A stretch of 64,000 bases of DNA from Robbsia sp. KACC 23696 (lineage in GTDB: Bacteria > Pseudomonadota > Gammaproteobacteria > Burkholderiales > Burkholderiaceae), in the NCBI RefSeq assembly GCF_039852015.1, contig NZ_CP156626.1, positions 930,001 to 994,000 on the forward strand, read 5' to 3'. Position numbers and translations under genes: made by a program. The notes beneath the pieces are model-generated. The model did no database searches and was not told where the DNA came from. It worked only from the letters and a program-made list of their open reading frames with translations. Shown here in pieces: positions 1-9,293 of this stretch. Every line of letters starts with the position of its first letter. The stretch's first letter is position 1.

Positions 1-225
1 AAATTGTCGCCGGGACCCCGCAAGGGGGCGGCCATGGGGGTGTACAACACCCTCCAGGCCCTGGGCTTGTTTTCCGGTGGTGCAGTGGGGGGCTGGCTGG
101 TGAAAAGCCATGGTGAGCATTCGGTGTTTCTGGTGACAGGATTTCTGGTGCTCGTATGGCTTATCATTGCAAGCAGGATGAAAGCGTGGCCGCCCAAGTC
201 GACGACGTCGGCGGAGAGCGCCTGA
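1..225 (+). CDS. MFS transporter, C-terminal fragment (cut by window edge)
   Basis: The frame is open from the first base and ends at the stop at 223-225, so the gene begins before the window. The 74 visible residues carry the motif GAAMGVYNTLQALG, followed by two hydrophobic helices. This is the usual last portion of a 12-helix major facilitator drug/sugar transporter of the YajR-like type. It would sit in the inner membrane as a proton-driven exporter; the substrate cannot be told from the tail. It lies 176 bp upstream of ssb on the same strand. The fold class is fairly sure, the subfamily is a guess. Confidence 0.75.
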   Translation, partial: KLSPGPRKGAAMGVYNTLQALGLFSGGAVGGWLVKSHGEHSVFLVTGFLVLVWLIIASRMKAWPPKSTTSAESA

Positions 226-401
226 TCGCTGTGTTGGCAATCAGTTGCATCGAGCACCCCATTCAACCCATTTCGATACCTATCGACAGTTAAAATAGTG
301 GCATCGATGCGCGACGCCGCCGGAGACGACGGGCCCATCAGGGCCGACGTCACGGGCGGCGTCGTCGCACATCGGGCCTAACCGAATCGCAAGGAGAAAG
401 C

Positions 402-995
402 ATGGCATCGGTCAATAAAGTCATCATCGTTGGCAATCTCGGTGCCGATCCGGAAACGCGCTCGTTCCCGAGCGGGAGCGGGAGCGTGACGAATCTGCGC
501 GTGGCGACGACGGAGCGTTATAAGGATCGGGACGGCAACTTCCAGGAAAACACCGAGTGGCACCGCATCTCGCTCTTCAATAAGCTGGGTGAAATCGCGG
601 CGCAATATCTGAAGAAAGGCTCCTCGGTCTATATCGAAGGGCGGATCCGCACGCGGAAATATCAGGACAAGGACGGCCGTGACGTGTACGCCACGGAAAT
701 CGTCGGAGACCAGATGCAGATGCTCGGCGGCCGCAGCGGTGGCGGCGCAGGCATGGGCGGCGGCGATGAAGGCGGTTACGGCGGCGGCGGTGGTGGTTAC
801 GGCGGCGGTAACGGCGGTGGTCGTTCCAGCGGCGGCCGTGACGGTGGCGATGGCGGCTTCTCGCGTGAGCCGGTCGGCAACGGTGGTGGCGGTCGTTCGA
901 GCGGTGGCGCCAGCGGCGGCGGTCGCTCGGGCGGCGGTGGCGGCTATAACTCGCCTAACCCCGGCTTCGACGGCGATGACGATATTCCGTTCTAA
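402..995 (+). CDS. ssb: Single-stranded DNA-binding protein
   Basis: This 197-residue protein coats single-stranded DNA in replication, recombination and repair. Residues 1-110 form the OB fold, beginning [18 protein letters not shown] and including the conserved [10 protein letters not shown] stretch. Residues 115-185 are a Gly/Ser/Arg-rich linker, longer than in E. coli SSB. The last residues, DDDIPF, are the acidic tip that recruits partner proteins. An AAGGAG ribosome site lies 6 bases before the ATG. The gene is followed by a strong hairpin terminator, so it is probably monocistronic. The 222-residue frame on the opposite strand is an artefact of the GGC repeats. Confidence 0.97.
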   Translation: MASVNKVIIVGNLGADPETRSFPSGSGSVTNLRVATTERYKDRDGNFQENTEWHRISLFNKLGEIAAQYLKKGSSVYIEGRIRTRKYQDKDGRDVYATEIVGDQMQMLGGRSGGGAGMGGGDEGGYGGGGGGYGGGNGGGRSSGGRDGGDGGFSREPVGNGGGGRSSGGASGGGRSGGGGGYNSPNPGFDGDDDIPF

Positions 996-1031
996 CGCGC
1001 TGGTCTGATTAGCCTGACTAAAGTCTGACGA

Positions 1032-1070
1032 AAATCCCGTAAGCACCCTCGTGCTGACGGGATTTTTTTT
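1032..1070 (+). terminator. Rho-independent terminator of ssb
   Basis: An inverted repeat (AAATCCCGT at 1032-1040 with ACGGGATTT at 1057-1065) encloses a second stem (AGCAC/GTGCT). It is followed by a run of eight T. It lies 37 bases after the ssb stop codon. Confidence 0.9.
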
Positions 1071-1255
1071 GCCTGCGCGTCACGTCGGGGGGGCCGGGGC
1101 CTGTTTTATCACCCAGCCACGCGCTATGCCATCCGGCTAGCTGGACTTCGGGTGGTCATCGATTACTGTGTTTAGCGGGCACTGTGAAAGAAGCGCGGCG
1201 GAGAGGGTAACTTTGATATATGATATGGATATACGATATGAATCGAGAGGGAAGC

Positions 1256-1474
1256 ATGCCCCGTATCTTGATAGACCTCTCCGACGTACAAGTCGACGCC
1301 TTGGGAAAACGGGCGGAAACAGAACGTCGTCCGCGCGCTGCTGTGATTCGCGACGCGGTTGACGCTTACCTTGCGCACTACCAGTCCGCTGCTGCAACGG
1401 ACGTTTTCGGGCTATGGGATGGCCGAAGCGTGGACGGTCTGGCGTATCAAGAAGCGCGGCGTTCGGAATGGTAA
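1256..1474 (+). CDS. Ribbon-helix-helix antitoxin (VapB-type)
   Basis: This 72-residue protein is the likely antitoxin and DNA-binding autorepressor of the PIN-domain toxin that overlaps it. It begins MPRILIDLSDVQVDALGKRA, a short beta strand followed by helix A of a CopG/Arc ribbon-helix-helix domain. RPRAAVIRDAVDAYLAHY then forms helix B. The C-terminal tail, ending EARRSEW, would wrap the toxin. I chose the ATG at 1256 because GAGAGGGA lies 4-11 bases before it; a longer in-frame start at 1220 lacks such a site. The stop overlaps the toxin start by 7 bases, typical of translational coupling. The VapB subtype is inferred from the partner. Confidence 0.8.
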   Translation: MPRILIDLSDVQVDALGKRAETERRPRAAVIRDAVDAYLAHYQSAAATDVFGLWDGRSVDGLAYQEARRSEW

Positions 1475-1833
1475 AAGCGCTCTTCGACACCAACATCCTG
1501 ATCGACTATCTCAATGGTGTCGATGCGGCCAAGGGAGAGCTGTCCCGATACACATCCAAAGCGATCAGCATGATCACCTGGATGGAGGTTCTCGTAGGCG
1601 TTCAGGCAAACGAAGACGCATTGATACGCGGATGGTTGGGTACGTTCGATGTGATTGCCGTGGATGCCACCGTCGCGAGCCGTGCCATCGCGATTCGACA
1701 GGAGCGCAAGATCCGGCTTCCCGATGCAATCGTGTGGGCGTCCGCTCAGGTTCACTCGCTATTGCTCGTTTCACGAAACACCAAGGACTTTCCAGCAGAT
1801 GTCCCCGGTGTGCGGATGCCCTACCGGATCTAG
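1468..1833 (+). CDS. vapC: VapC-type PIN-domain ribonuclease toxin
   Basis: A 121-residue PIN-domain protein. It starts MVKALFDTNILIDYLNG, giving the first catalytic Asp in the DTNILID motif. A conserved Glu follows in ITWMEVLVG. Later acidic residues lie in RLPDAIVWASA, and the conserved SRNTKDF motif is near the end. Members of the family cleave tRNA or rRNA when freed from their antitoxin. All expected acidic positions are present, so the toxin looks intact. The start at 1468 overlaps the antitoxin stop. Regulation is presumably by the antitoxin-toxin complex on the promoter upstream of 1256. Confidence 0.88.
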   Translation: MVKALFDTNILIDYLNGVDAAKGELSRYTSKAISMITWMEVLVGVQANEDALIRGWLGTFDVIAVDATVASRAIAIRQERKIRLPDAIVWASAQVHSLLLVSRNTKDFPADVPGVRMPYRI

Positions 1834-1872
1834 GCCGGCCTACGCGGATCTAAGGTGGGACTTAGGTGAGCT

Positions 1873-2772
1873 TTAGGCGGCGCTGGCCGACTGTATCGCT
1901 TTCTCCACGGCAGGCCAGTAATCACGTGGCACGCCCATCACGGGTAACGGCGGCATCGCCGTCGTCAGGCCGAGTAATGCCGCGATGGCGTAGACGACGC
2001 GGAAGCTGCCGTATTGTTGGAACAGAGCCCAGAGCGGCGCAAATCCGTGCTCGTAATGCTGCACCGCTGCCCGATCCTGTGCCACTGCCGCCAGTGCGAG
2101 GCGCGCGGTTGCTTCCGGCAGGATGCCGCCCACGACGCTGAACCACGCATGCGCGCCTGCCAGCAACGCGCCGGACGCATGCCAATCGCCGCTGTAGCCG
2201 ATCGAGAAATCCCCCGGCAGCTGCGTCTGTAGCGACCGGAACGCGGGGCCGATTTCCGCCGCAGGCAGCCCCGGCTGTTTGACCGCCACGATGTTCGACA
2301 CCTGCGCCAGCCGCACGATCAAGGCATCGCTGAAGCGGAAGTGTGTGGTGCCCGGGTTGTGATAGATGCAGATCGGCAAACCGGTACTGCCCGCTACCGC
2401 GGAAAAGAGTCCGAACACTTCGTCTTCAGTCAACGGGGCGTAAGACACCGGTGCCAGCAGCAGGCCATCGGCGCCGGCGGCCTCCGCGTCGCGCGCCAGC
2501 GCTTGCGCTTCGTCGGTTCGCAAGGCCCCCACGCCGACGATCAGTGGCGGCCGTTCCGTTACGCCCAACACCTCGACCGCGGCCTCGATCGCGCGTCGGC
2601 GCTGCTCGCGGCGCAAATAGGCATAGCTACCGGTGCTGCCGAGGAGACCGATTGATGCCACGCCCGGTACGACGAGTCGCGTGACGCAACTCGCGAGGGC
2701 ATCGGTGTCGACGATGCCGTCGGCATCGGCTGGCGTGATCGGGAAGGCGCTGAGGCCGTGAAACAGCGACAT
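1873..2772 (-). CDS. Dihydrodipicolinate synthase/N-acetylneuraminate lyase family protein
   Basis: A 299-residue TIM-barrel class I aldolase. The substrate-carboxylate loop GLLGSTGSY (42-50) replaces the usual GTTGE. The catalytic Tyr137 lies in IYHNPG and the Schiff-base Lys165 in IVAVKQPG. All key residues are present, so the enzyme should be active. The true substrate (dipicolinate precursor, sialic or sugar acid, 2-keto-3-deoxy acid) cannot be read. The start at 2772 is supported by AGGAG seven bases before the ATG; the frame extends 32 codons further upstream without a better site. It diverges from a sugar porter, which hints at sugar-acid catabolism rather than lysine synthesis. Confidence 0.85.
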   Translation of the reverse strand: MSLFHGLSAFPITPADADGIVDTDALASCVTRLVVPGVASIGLLGSTGSYAYLRREQRRRAIEAAVEVLGVTERPPLIVGVGALRTDEAQALARDAEAAGADGLLLAPVSYAPLTEDEVFGLFSAVAGSTGLPICIYHNPGTTHFRFSDALIVRLAQVSNIVAVKQPGLPAAEIGPAFRSLQTQLPGDFSIGYSGDWHASGALLAGAHAWFSVVGGILPEATARLALAAVAQDRAAVQHYEHGFAPLWALFQQYGSFRVVYAIAALLGLTTAMPPLPVMGVPRDYWPAVEKAIQSASAA

Positions 2773-2959
2773 GGTGGGCTCCTGCGGAAATAGGAAGGCG
2801 CGGGCGCCGAGGTATCGGCGAATCGATGAGTGTGTCGGAAAATACCACGTCGGTCCGGCGACTTGCACCCGATCCGAGGGAAAACCCGCCCCAACAAACC
2901 ATGGTATTTTGAAAGAGAGAGAAAAATTAGTTAAAAAACATTAAAAAAGGCTCATTTCT

Positions 2960-4366
2960 ATGGAAACTTCTGCACAAACGCAAAGCACCGCTATGGCGCC
3001 GAACGTCTACATGGCCATGGTGGCCTCGGTTTCAGCCATTGCCGGCGGCCTGTATGGATATGACACCGGGATCATATCGGGCGCATTGCCGCAGATCGCA
3101 CACGACTTTCATCTCGACTATCGTCAGCAGGAATGGGTGGCCGCCGCCATTCTGCTGGGGGCCGTGATCGGCGCACTCAGTTCGACGAATCTGTCGGCGC
3201 GTATCGGTCGGCGTCGGACGATCATGATCGTCTCGGCTATCTATTGCGTCGGCGTCGTGGCCGCAGCGCTGTCGCCCGATATGTGGAGTCTTATCGCCGC
3301 GCGCCTCGTGCTGGGTTTCGCCGTGGGCGGATCCACGCAGATCGTGCCGACCTATATCGCCGAACTGGCGGAGCCGGAGAAGCGCGGCAGGCTGGTGACG
3401 TATTTCAATGTCTCGATCGGCATTGGCATTCTGTTGGCGGCAATCGTCGGTGTCGCAGGACAGAACCTCTTCGATTGGCGCTGGATGATCGGCGTGGCGG
3501 TCGTGCCGTCGCTGGCGCTGTTGCTCGGTATGACGAAGCTGCCTTTCAGCCCGCGCTGGCTGGTCACGCAGGACCGTGTCGAGGACGCGAAGACCGAACT
3601 GTCGAAGGTACGTGAAAGCGATAAGGCGGTACATCGCGAAGTGGCCGATATCCAAGCCATCGTGCAGAAGGAAGAATCCAACGACGTGAAGGGCTGGCGT
3701 GCGCTCGGTCAACCGTGGGTACGCCCGGCACTGGTGGCGGGGCTTGGCGTTGCAGCGTTCACGCAGTTGAGCGGCATCGAGATGATGATCTACTACACGC
3801 CGACATTCCTGAAGAACGCCGGCTTCGGCGCGTCGTCGGCGTTGTGGGCGGCGCTGGGCGTGGCCGTCACGTATCTCGTGATGACGTGGTTGGGCAAGAT
3901 GTTCGTCGACCACACCGGCCGCCGTTCATTGACGCTGTGGATGATGCCGGGCGCGGTCGTCTCGTTGATCGTACTGGGCGCCGTGCTGCACTACAATTTG
4001 ATGGGCGCGACGCAGGCATGGTGGATCGTCGGCTGCCTCATCGTTTTCATGATCTTTAATTCCGGCGGTATCCAGGTGGTGGGATGGCTTACCGGTGCCG
4101 AAATCTATCCGGTCGCGATCCGCGATGCGGCTACCGGTGCGCATGCCGCAATGCTCTGGGGCTCCAATCTGCTGCTGACCGGCACCGCCTTGACGATGAC
4201 GCACTGGCTGGGTGTCGGCGGCGCGATGTGGGTCTATGCCGGCTTGAATGCGGCAGGCTGGTTGTTCGTCTATTTCCTCGTGCCCGAAACGGGCGGCAAG
4301 AGTCTCGAGGACATCGAGCGCGCACTGAAGCGCAAGACCTTTCTGCCGCGTCAGCAAGCGGTCTGA
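2960..4366 (+). CDS. Sugar porter family MFS transporter
   Basis: A 468-residue inner-membrane symporter with 12 predicted helices. Sugar-porter signatures are present: GGLYGYDTGIISGALPQI in helix 1, a GRRRT loop after helix 2, a second RTG-type loop (DHTGRRS), and PETGGKSLEDIE after helix 12. It resembles the GalP/AraE/XylE group that imports hexoses or pentoses with protons. It diverges from the DapA-like lyase, and an AT-rich intergenic stretch lies between them. An intrinsic terminator follows. Family assignment is firm; the sugar is unknown. Confidence 0.92.
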   Translation: METSAQTQSTAMAPNVYMAMVASVSAIAGGLYGYDTGIISGALPQIAHDFHLDYRQQEWVAAAILLGAVIGALSSTNLSARIGRRRTIMIVSAIYCVGVVAAALSPDMWSLIAARLVLGFAVGGSTQIVPTYIAELAEPEKRGRLVTYFNVSIGIGILLAAIVGVAGQNLFDWRWMIGVAVVPSLALLLGMTKLPFSPRWLVTQDRVEDAKTELSKVRESDKAVHREVADIQAIVQKEESNDVKGWRALGQPWVRPALVAGLGVAAFTQLSGIEMMIYYTPTFLKNAGFGASSALWAALGVAVTYLVMTWLGKMFVDHTGRRSLTLWMMPGAVVSLIVLGAVLHYNLMGATQAWWIVGCLIVFMIFNSGGIQVVGWLTGAEIYPVAIRDAATGAHAAMLWGSNLLLTGTALTMTHWLGVGGAMWVYAGLNAAGWLFVYFLVPETGGKSLEDIERALKRKTFLPRQQAV

Positions 4367-4436
4367 GTTACCCCGATGCCTGAATCGCCACGCCGATCAA
4401 CGTATTGGCGTGGTCGACGATGAGGGTCCGTTTGAA

Positions 4437-4480
4437 GAAGCCCGTCCCGGTCCGATTGCCGGTACGGGCTTCGTCGTTTT
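4437..4480. terminator. Probable bidirectional terminator
   Basis: GAAGCCCGT (4437-4445) pairs with ACGGGCTTC (4464-4472) and is followed by GTCGTTTT. It lies between the convergent sugar porter and FUSC genes. The A-rich left flank makes it a weaker terminator on the minus strand. Confidence 0.75.
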
Positions 4481-6944
4481 ATCCGCCGACGATGCCAGTG
4501 TGCGGGGCGGCGTGTCCGGCCTCCGCTGCTTCTTGCAAGGCATGCTGGATTTTTCGATCGACGCTCACCAGTCGAGCCAGGGCGAGCCATCGTGCATCGG
4601 CCTCAGGCAATACCGGGCGAAGCGGGGCGACGATCTCGGGGCGCGTCCCGGCTGCCGCACCGTCACGCAACCATCGCGCGGCGCCGCGCAGCAGCGCGGC
4701 GACGGCATCCGCATACGCTAGCAAGGCAATATCTTGCTCGTGCGCGGTGGCGCCGATGTCGCCACTGGCATCCGGTCGCCGCCACGGCTGTAGTTCCAGC
4801 ACGGTCGCCGCGGCCGTCAATTCCTTCATTGCGCCGACCAATGCGGCGCATAACACCAGACGGCGGTCGCGTTGCAACGGCGTCTGGCGCAAGGCGCGCA
4901 GGAGCAATTGCGCATTGTCGGCAGCCACGCAGGCTTCGCGCCGCAAGCCAGCGAGTTTGCGCGCGAGCGGCGTGGCTTTACCCGCTGTGTATTGGGGCGT
5001 GGCGCCGGCGTGCATGGCACCGGCGCCGCCTTCGTTGCTCTGATCCAGCATGCCGCGCAGCACTTCTCGGACATAGCCGGCATGACGATCGAGCGCGTCG
5101 GCCAGGACGGTCGCCAAGCGTTCGCCGCCGCGCTCCGGCCACAACAGCTGGCCGATGGCCAGGCCGAGCAGACCGCCGTAGATGCTGTTCATCGCACGTA
5201 ATGCGGCCAGCACGAATTCATGCGAGGCGGGCTGCTGAATCTCGGCGACGAGGACGAACTGCAAGGTGACAAAAAAAGTGAACACGGCGTAATGGACCGT
5301 GCGGCCGACGAAGGTGCCGATGGCGATCGGCAGCACGGCCAAGCCGACGGCCAACGGCGAAGGAAGCAGGATACCGACCAGCGATGCGCCTACCGCACCG
5401 ATCACGCTCCCGGCAATGCGATCGAAGGCACGTTGCCAGGTGGACGTCAGGTAGGGCTGCAACACGAACACGACCGTCAGCGACATCCAATAGCCGTGAT
5501 TCAGTGCGAACGTCTTGCAAAGCGCGACCGACAGCGTGGTAGCGATACCGACCCGCAACGCATGCCGTGCGACGCGCGTACGCGGATGCAGCTCTCGTCG
5601 CGCGATCACGAAGCCGTGTTGGAACATGGCGCCTAGCCGATGCCATAGGTCCGGCAGCATCGACATCGACATCGACATCGGTGCCGCGGTGCGTGGCGCA
5701 TCGGTCTGCGCCGCGTCCGGCGCGGGCCGCGTCGTTTCATCCGTGCTGCCTTGGATCAACACGGCGACCGCCGTGGCGCCGGCATCGAGCAATTGCGTCA
5801 GCAGGCGCAGGACCGTGTGCATCGGGAGATCCTGTACGACGTCGAGCGCGCGCACCGAGGCATGGGCCTGACGCACGGCTTGATCGACTTGTCCCAGCGC
5901 TTGTTGCAGTCGTTGCCGCTGCCGCGGATCGGTGAGGTCCGAGACGTCGGCAATCCCATCCGCGCATTGCCCGAAACGATAGAGCACGCGCAGGATGCTG
6001 GCGTCGGCAATGCGATCCTCTGCGCGGATCGTCTCGGCACGAGGCCGCGCAGCGAGCGTATCCGACAGCGCCACCAGTACGACGAAGCCGGCCTCCGCCG
6101 CATCGAGCAGCGCCAGTAATTGCTGGCCGCGTTCGCCACGCGATGGACGGCTGCCCAGCACTTCGCGGACTCGAGCGCGCGCTGCTTCGATCCGGGCGCG
6201 CAACAGCTGGCGATGGGTGATGCTCAGATCGCGCAGGGCATCGGTCTCTTCGCCGTTCTCATCCCGTGCCTTGCGTCGCGCTTCCCGGCGCGCTTCCCGT
6301 GCGGGCGATGGCATATAGCGCAATCCGAGCGCATGCGCATAGTCGCCCAGCTCGACAAAGCAGCCGGCGACTGCCGCGGTGGCGTGACGCCAGGGACGCC
6401 GTCGCCAGACCAGCGCGGTCATAACGATGGCCCAGACGCCGCCGCAGATGAAGAACACCGCATAGGTGGCGCTGTCGCGGATGTCGTGCGTGGGCAATTC
6501 AGTCGAAACGACGAATCCGGCGCAGACGAGCGTGCCGACAATGGCATTCGACGGCCCGGTCAATTGCGCGAGGCTGGCCGTCGTGCAACAGAGGAAGGTC
6601 AGTGGCAGCAGCAACCACAGCACGTGCTGCGCCGCGCTGCCGAGGAAACAATACAGGGCCCCCACAAGCGCGACGGCGGACATCGCGCCGATCCGGCGCA
6701 GGAGCGGACCGCCAGGGTCGGCGAAACACGCCCAGAACGCGGCGATGGCGCTCCAGCCCAGGCGCGGCTCGCCGACCAGGACCGCCAGGATGACCGGTAC
6801 GGCACTGACCACGGCGGCATGGCCTGCATCGGCCCAGGGAAGACTGCGCCAGGCCGCGCGGGAGGGAAGTCGTGCAGCGGTCCGGGCGCGGACGGAGGAA
6901 ACACGCATGGGCGCAAAACGGATTATCGTATCGGGAGTGTCCAT
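4479..6944 (-). CDS. FUSC-family inner-membrane transporter
   Basis: An 821-residue protein with the duplicated architecture of the YccS/AaeB superfamily. A block of hydrophobic helices lies near residues 30-180, then a long cytoplasmic helical region. A second membrane block at about 450-600 includes the LNHGYWMSLTVVFVLQPY motif, typical of the FUSC domain. A second soluble tail follows. Relatives export aromatic carboxylic acids or fusaric acid. The linker holds a (Ser-Met)n stretch coded by a GACATC repeat. No clear ribosome site precedes the ATG at 6944, and a Met 12 residues later is an alternative start. No membrane-fusion partner gene is adjacent, so the substrate is unknown. Confidence 0.85.
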   Translation of the reverse strand: MDTPDTIIRFAPMRVSSVRARTAARLPSRAAWRSLPWADAGHAAVVSAVPVILAVLVGEPRLGWSAIAAFWACFADPGGPLLRRIGAMSAVALVGALYCFLGSAAQHVLWLLLPLTFLCCTTASLAQLTGPSNAIVGTLVCAGFVVSTELPTHDIRDSATYAVFFICGGVWAIVMTALVWRRRPWRHATAAVAGCFVELGDYAHALGLRYMPSPAREARREARRKARDENGEETDALRDLSITHRQLLRARIEAARARVREVLGSRPSRGERGQQLLALLDAAEAGFVVLVALSDTLAARPRAETIRAEDRIADASILRVLYRFGQCADGIADVSDLTDPRQRQRLQQALGQVDQAVRQAHASVRALDVVQDLPMHTVLRLLTQLLDAGATAVAVLIQGSTDETTRPAPDAAQTDAPRTAAPMSMSMSMLPDLWHRLGAMFQHGFVIARRELHPRTRVARHALRVGIATTLSVALCKTFALNHGYWMSLTVVFVLQPYLTSTWQRAFDRIAGSVIGAVGASLVGILLPSPLAVGLAVLPIAIGTFVGRTVHYAVFTFFVTLQFVLVAEIQQPASHEFVLAALRAMNSIYGGLLGLAIGQLLWPERGGERLATVLADALDRHAGYVREVLRGMLDQSNEGGAGAMHAGATPQYTAGKATPLARKLAGLRREACVAADNAQLLLRALRQTPLQRDRRLVLCAALVGAMKELTAAATVLELQPWRRPDASGDIGATAHEQDIALLAYADAVAALLRGAARWLRDGAAAGTRPEIVAPLRPVLPEADARWLALARLVSVDRKIQHALQEAAEAGHAAPHTGIVGG
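5659..5681. repeat. Short hexamer repeat in the FUSC gene
   Basis: Tandem ATCGAC units on the plus strand encode alternating Ser-Met residues on the minus strand. Copy-number change in this 6-bp unit would stay in frame. Confidence 0.7.
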
Positions 6945-7015
6945 TGTATGCGCCTCCCCCGCCGTTTATTCGGGTGGCGCGCCGACTTTTTAAAGAATTT
7001 GTCTGGAGACCTGTC

Positions 7016-8002
7016 GTGTCAGCAAAACGAAAACTGGGCCGCCAAGGCCTGGAAGTATCGAAGATCGGACTGGGCTGCATGGGGATGAGCCAATCCTATG
7101 GCCCCGCGGACGAGGCGGAAGCGATCGCCACGTTGCATCGCGCGATCGACCTCGGCATCACGCTCTTCGATACCGCCGAAGTCTATGGGCCGTTCACGAA
7201 CGAGACGCTGTTGGGCCGCGCGCTGAAGCCGCATCGCGACAAAATTATCCTCGCAACGAAATTCGGCATGCGAATCGAGGAAGGCAAGACGACCGGACTG
7301 AATAGCCGCCCGGAACATGTGATCGAAGCGGTCGAAGGCTCGTTGCGGCGTTTGAACACCGATCACATCGATCTGTTGTATCAGCATCGCGTCGACCCGG
7401 CCGTGCCGATCGAGGAAACCGTCGGGGCGATGTCGCGGCTGGTGGAGCAGGGTAAGGTGCGCTATCTCGGACTCTCGGAAGCGGGCGAGGCGAATATTCG
7501 CAAAGCCCACGCCACCGCGCCCATTTCCGTGCTGCAAAGCGAGTTTTCGCTCTGGGAACGTAATCTGGCGCCGCGCATCATCGGCGTGTTGCGTGAGCTG
7601 GGCATCGGGCTTGTGCCCTTCAGTCCGCTGGGACGGGGCTTTCTGACCGGGACTGCCAAGCGCGCCGAGGACTATCCGCCCGACGACTTCCGCCACGACG
7701 ATCCGCGTCTGCAGGGCGAGAATTACGATGCGAACATGAAGGCCGCCTCGGTGGTGCAGGACATCGCGCGCCACAAGGGCGTAAAGGCAGGGCAGATCGC
7801 GCTGGCCTGGGTGCTGCACCAAGGTGAGGATATCGTGCCGATCCCGGGCACGAAACGGCGCAGCTATCTGGAAGAGAATGCGGCGGCGATGTCGATAACC
7901 TTGTCGGTGGACGAGTTGAAGGCATTGGACGGCGCGCTGCCGCCGAACAGTGTTTCCGGCGCGCGCTATAGCGATGCCCGGATGAAAAGCATCGATCGAT
8001 AA
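7016..8002 (+). CDS. Aldo/keto reductase
   Basis: A 328-residue NADPH-dependent oxidoreductase of the AKR13/YajO-like group. The catalytic tetrad is visible: Asp52 and Tyr57 (FDTAEVYGP), Lys82 (ATKFG) and His124 (YQHRVD). The cofactor-binding end has IPGTKRRSYLEEN. I place the start at the GTG at 7016, preceded by CTGGAGAC and opening SAKRKLGRQGLEVS. The frame continues 48 codons upstream, but that part overlaps the start of the divergent FUSC gene and does not look like the family. Substrate unknown. Confidence 0.9.
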   Translation: MSAKRKLGRQGLEVSKIGLGCMGMSQSYGPADEAEAIATLHRAIDLGITLFDTAEVYGPFTNETLLGRALKPHRDKIILATKFGMRIEEGKTTGLNSRPEHVIEAVEGSLRRLNTDHIDLLYQHRVDPAVPIEETVGAMSRLVEQGKVRYLGLSEAGEANIRKAHATAPISVLQSEFSLWERNLAPRIIGVLRELGIGLVPFSPLGRGFLTGTAKRAEDYPPDDFRHDDPRLQGENYDANMKAASVVQDIARHKGVKAGQIALAWVLHQGEDIVPIPGTKRRSYLEENAAAMSITLSVDELKALDGALPPNSVSGARYSDARMKSIDR

Positions 8003-8115
8003 AACGGCGAGGGCGAGTCGAGCGCGTGCAATGCCGCTCGATTTGCCCCACGGTGTGCCGGCGCAACGGCGGGCAGGCCGTTGCGGGCAATCGAAACGGA
8101 GAAGGGGCGAAGCAG

Positions 8116-8140
8116 GGAACCCGGGGCGCCAGGCGGTTAC
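8116..8140 (+). promoter_or_regulatory. Proposed ECF-sigma promoter of the chaperone/effector operon
   Basis: GGAACC (8116-8121), 13 bases, GGTTAC (8135-8140). It lies 60 bases before the first T3SS chaperone ATG. The same two half-sites with the same 13-base spacing occur upstream of other T3SS units. A second GGAACC at 8155-8160 lacks the downstream half. Confidence 0.6.
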
Positions 8141-8199
8141 AGAGCGGCCATGCGGGAACCCTACTTGGCCCTTTTTCCGTTTACTCGCCCGAGGCTGGA

Positions 8200-8745
8200 A
8201 TGAATTTCACTGAATTGCTGGAAGCGCTGAGCGCTGAGACGAAGCTCGATCTGAAAGACGTAAAGAATGGCGGGTCCTGCTCGATTCGCTTCGACGACAA
8301 GGTGGATATCACGTTGGCGTCCGCACCGGAGGGCGTCGGCGCCAATCTCTTCGCAGTACTGGGGACGATTTCGCGCGAAGACCAGGTACTGCTGTTTCCG
8401 GTTCTGATGCAGATCCATTTGCTCGGCCTCGTCACCGATGACGCGTATTTCAGCTTCGACGAGAGCGCGAACCAGGTGACGTTGTTCCGTACCGTCGCAC
8501 TTGGGGGCCTGGACCGTGCCGCCGGGATGAAAGCAGTCGAATCCTTCGTTAATCAAGCCATGCGCTGGTCCGCCGCCCTGCCGGACTTGAAGAACATTCC
8601 GCTGAACATGCCATCCGACGCAATGGGGGCAAACGGTGCCCCCGGGTCCGGTCCGATGTTGCGTCCTGGCACCTCCTCGATGCCCGGCGCGGGCGCCGGC
8701 CCGAACGCGGCCGGTAGTGGTTCCCCCTTCGTCATGCCGGTCTGA
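8200..8745 (+). CDS. CesT-family type III secretion chaperone
   Basis: A 181-residue small acidic protein of the Tir-chaperone (CesT/SycE) class I fold. It opens MNFTELLEALSAETKLDL. The pattern of strands then follows (SIRFDDKVDITLA), with the helix LFPVLMQIHLLGLVTDDAYFSFDE and the strand NQVTLFRTV. Such proteins dimerise and hold the N-terminus of one secreted substrate in the cytosol. The C-terminal 40 residues are a Gly/Pro/Ala-rich tail. It is similar to the next gene, suggesting duplication. The start at 8200 follows GAGG; the frame itself is open from 8026. It leads a three-gene operon with the proposed sigma-factor promoter upstream. Confidence 0.8.
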   Translation: MNFTELLEALSAETKLDLKDVKNGGSCSIRFDDKVDITLASAPEGVGANLFAVLGTISREDQVLLFPVLMQIHLLGLVTDDAYFSFDESANQVTLFRTVALGGLDRAAGMKAVESFVNQAMRWSAALPDLKNIPLNMPSDAMGANGAPGSGPMLRPGTSSMPGAGAGPNAAGSGSPFVMPV

Positions 8746-8757
8746 GGAGACATACTG

Positions 8758-9255
8758 ATGATGCAATACCGCGATTTATTGTTGGCGCTGGGACTGCAGG
8801 AAAAGATCGATATCGATCAAGTCATCGAAACCGGCAGTTGTCTGGTGCGGATGGATCATCCCGGCGGCAAGGCGCTCGAGTTGACGCTGGAATGCGATAA
8901 CGAACGGCAGGTGGTCTGGCTCTATGCGCCGTTGGGACGGGTGAGCGAAGCGGCGCGCGCCGATGTCTACGGAATGCTGCTGCGCATGCACCTCTTCGGC
9001 CTGGCCACCGGTGGCGCCTATTTCGGCTTCGACGCGCAACGCGATTCGATCAATCTGTTCAAGACGATCCGTCTGGTGTCGGCCGTCGCACCGGATGCCG
9101 CGCGCCAAGTGAAGGCTTTCGTCAGTGATGCGCAAGCGATGTTGCAGACCCTTCCGGTCGAGATGGACGGCGGTAACGGCGGCATGAATCACATGACGCT
9201 GATGACCGGCTCGTCCGCAGGCTCCGGCGGTTCCCCTTCCCCACAGACCGTCTGA
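8758..9255 (+). CDS. CesT-family type III secretion chaperone (paralogue of the preceding gene)
   Basis: A 165-residue class I chaperone aligned throughout with its neighbour. It has YRDLLLALGLQEKIDIDQ at the start, then LLRMHLFGLATGGAYFGFD and SINLFKTIRLV. It lies 12 bases downstream of the first, so the two may form a heterodimer, as SycN/YscB do. The tail is again short and Gly/Ser-rich. A tandem ATGATG at 8758-8763 leaves the start uncertain by one codon. The candidate substrate is encoded immediately downstream. Confidence 0.8.
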   Translation: MMQYRDLLLALGLQEKIDIDQVIETGSCLVRMDHPGGKALELTLECDNERQVVWLYAPLGRVSEAARADVYGMLLRMHLFGLATGGAYFGFDAQRDSINLFKTIRLVSAVAPDAARQVKAFVSDAQAMLQTLPVEMDGGNGGMNHMTLMTGSSAGSGGSPSPQTV

Positions 9256-9293
9256 CGCCGACAGGTCCTCATCGATTCAGGCCAGGAGAAGGC

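Noticed and set aside
378-1046. 222-codon minus-strand frame over ssb
   Set aside because: Product of the GGC/GGT repeats of the SSB linker; Ala/Thr low-complexity, no ribosome site.
8155-8160. Second GGAACC before the chaperone operon
   Set aside because: No downstream half-site at 13 bases; the first copy at 8116 fits fully.
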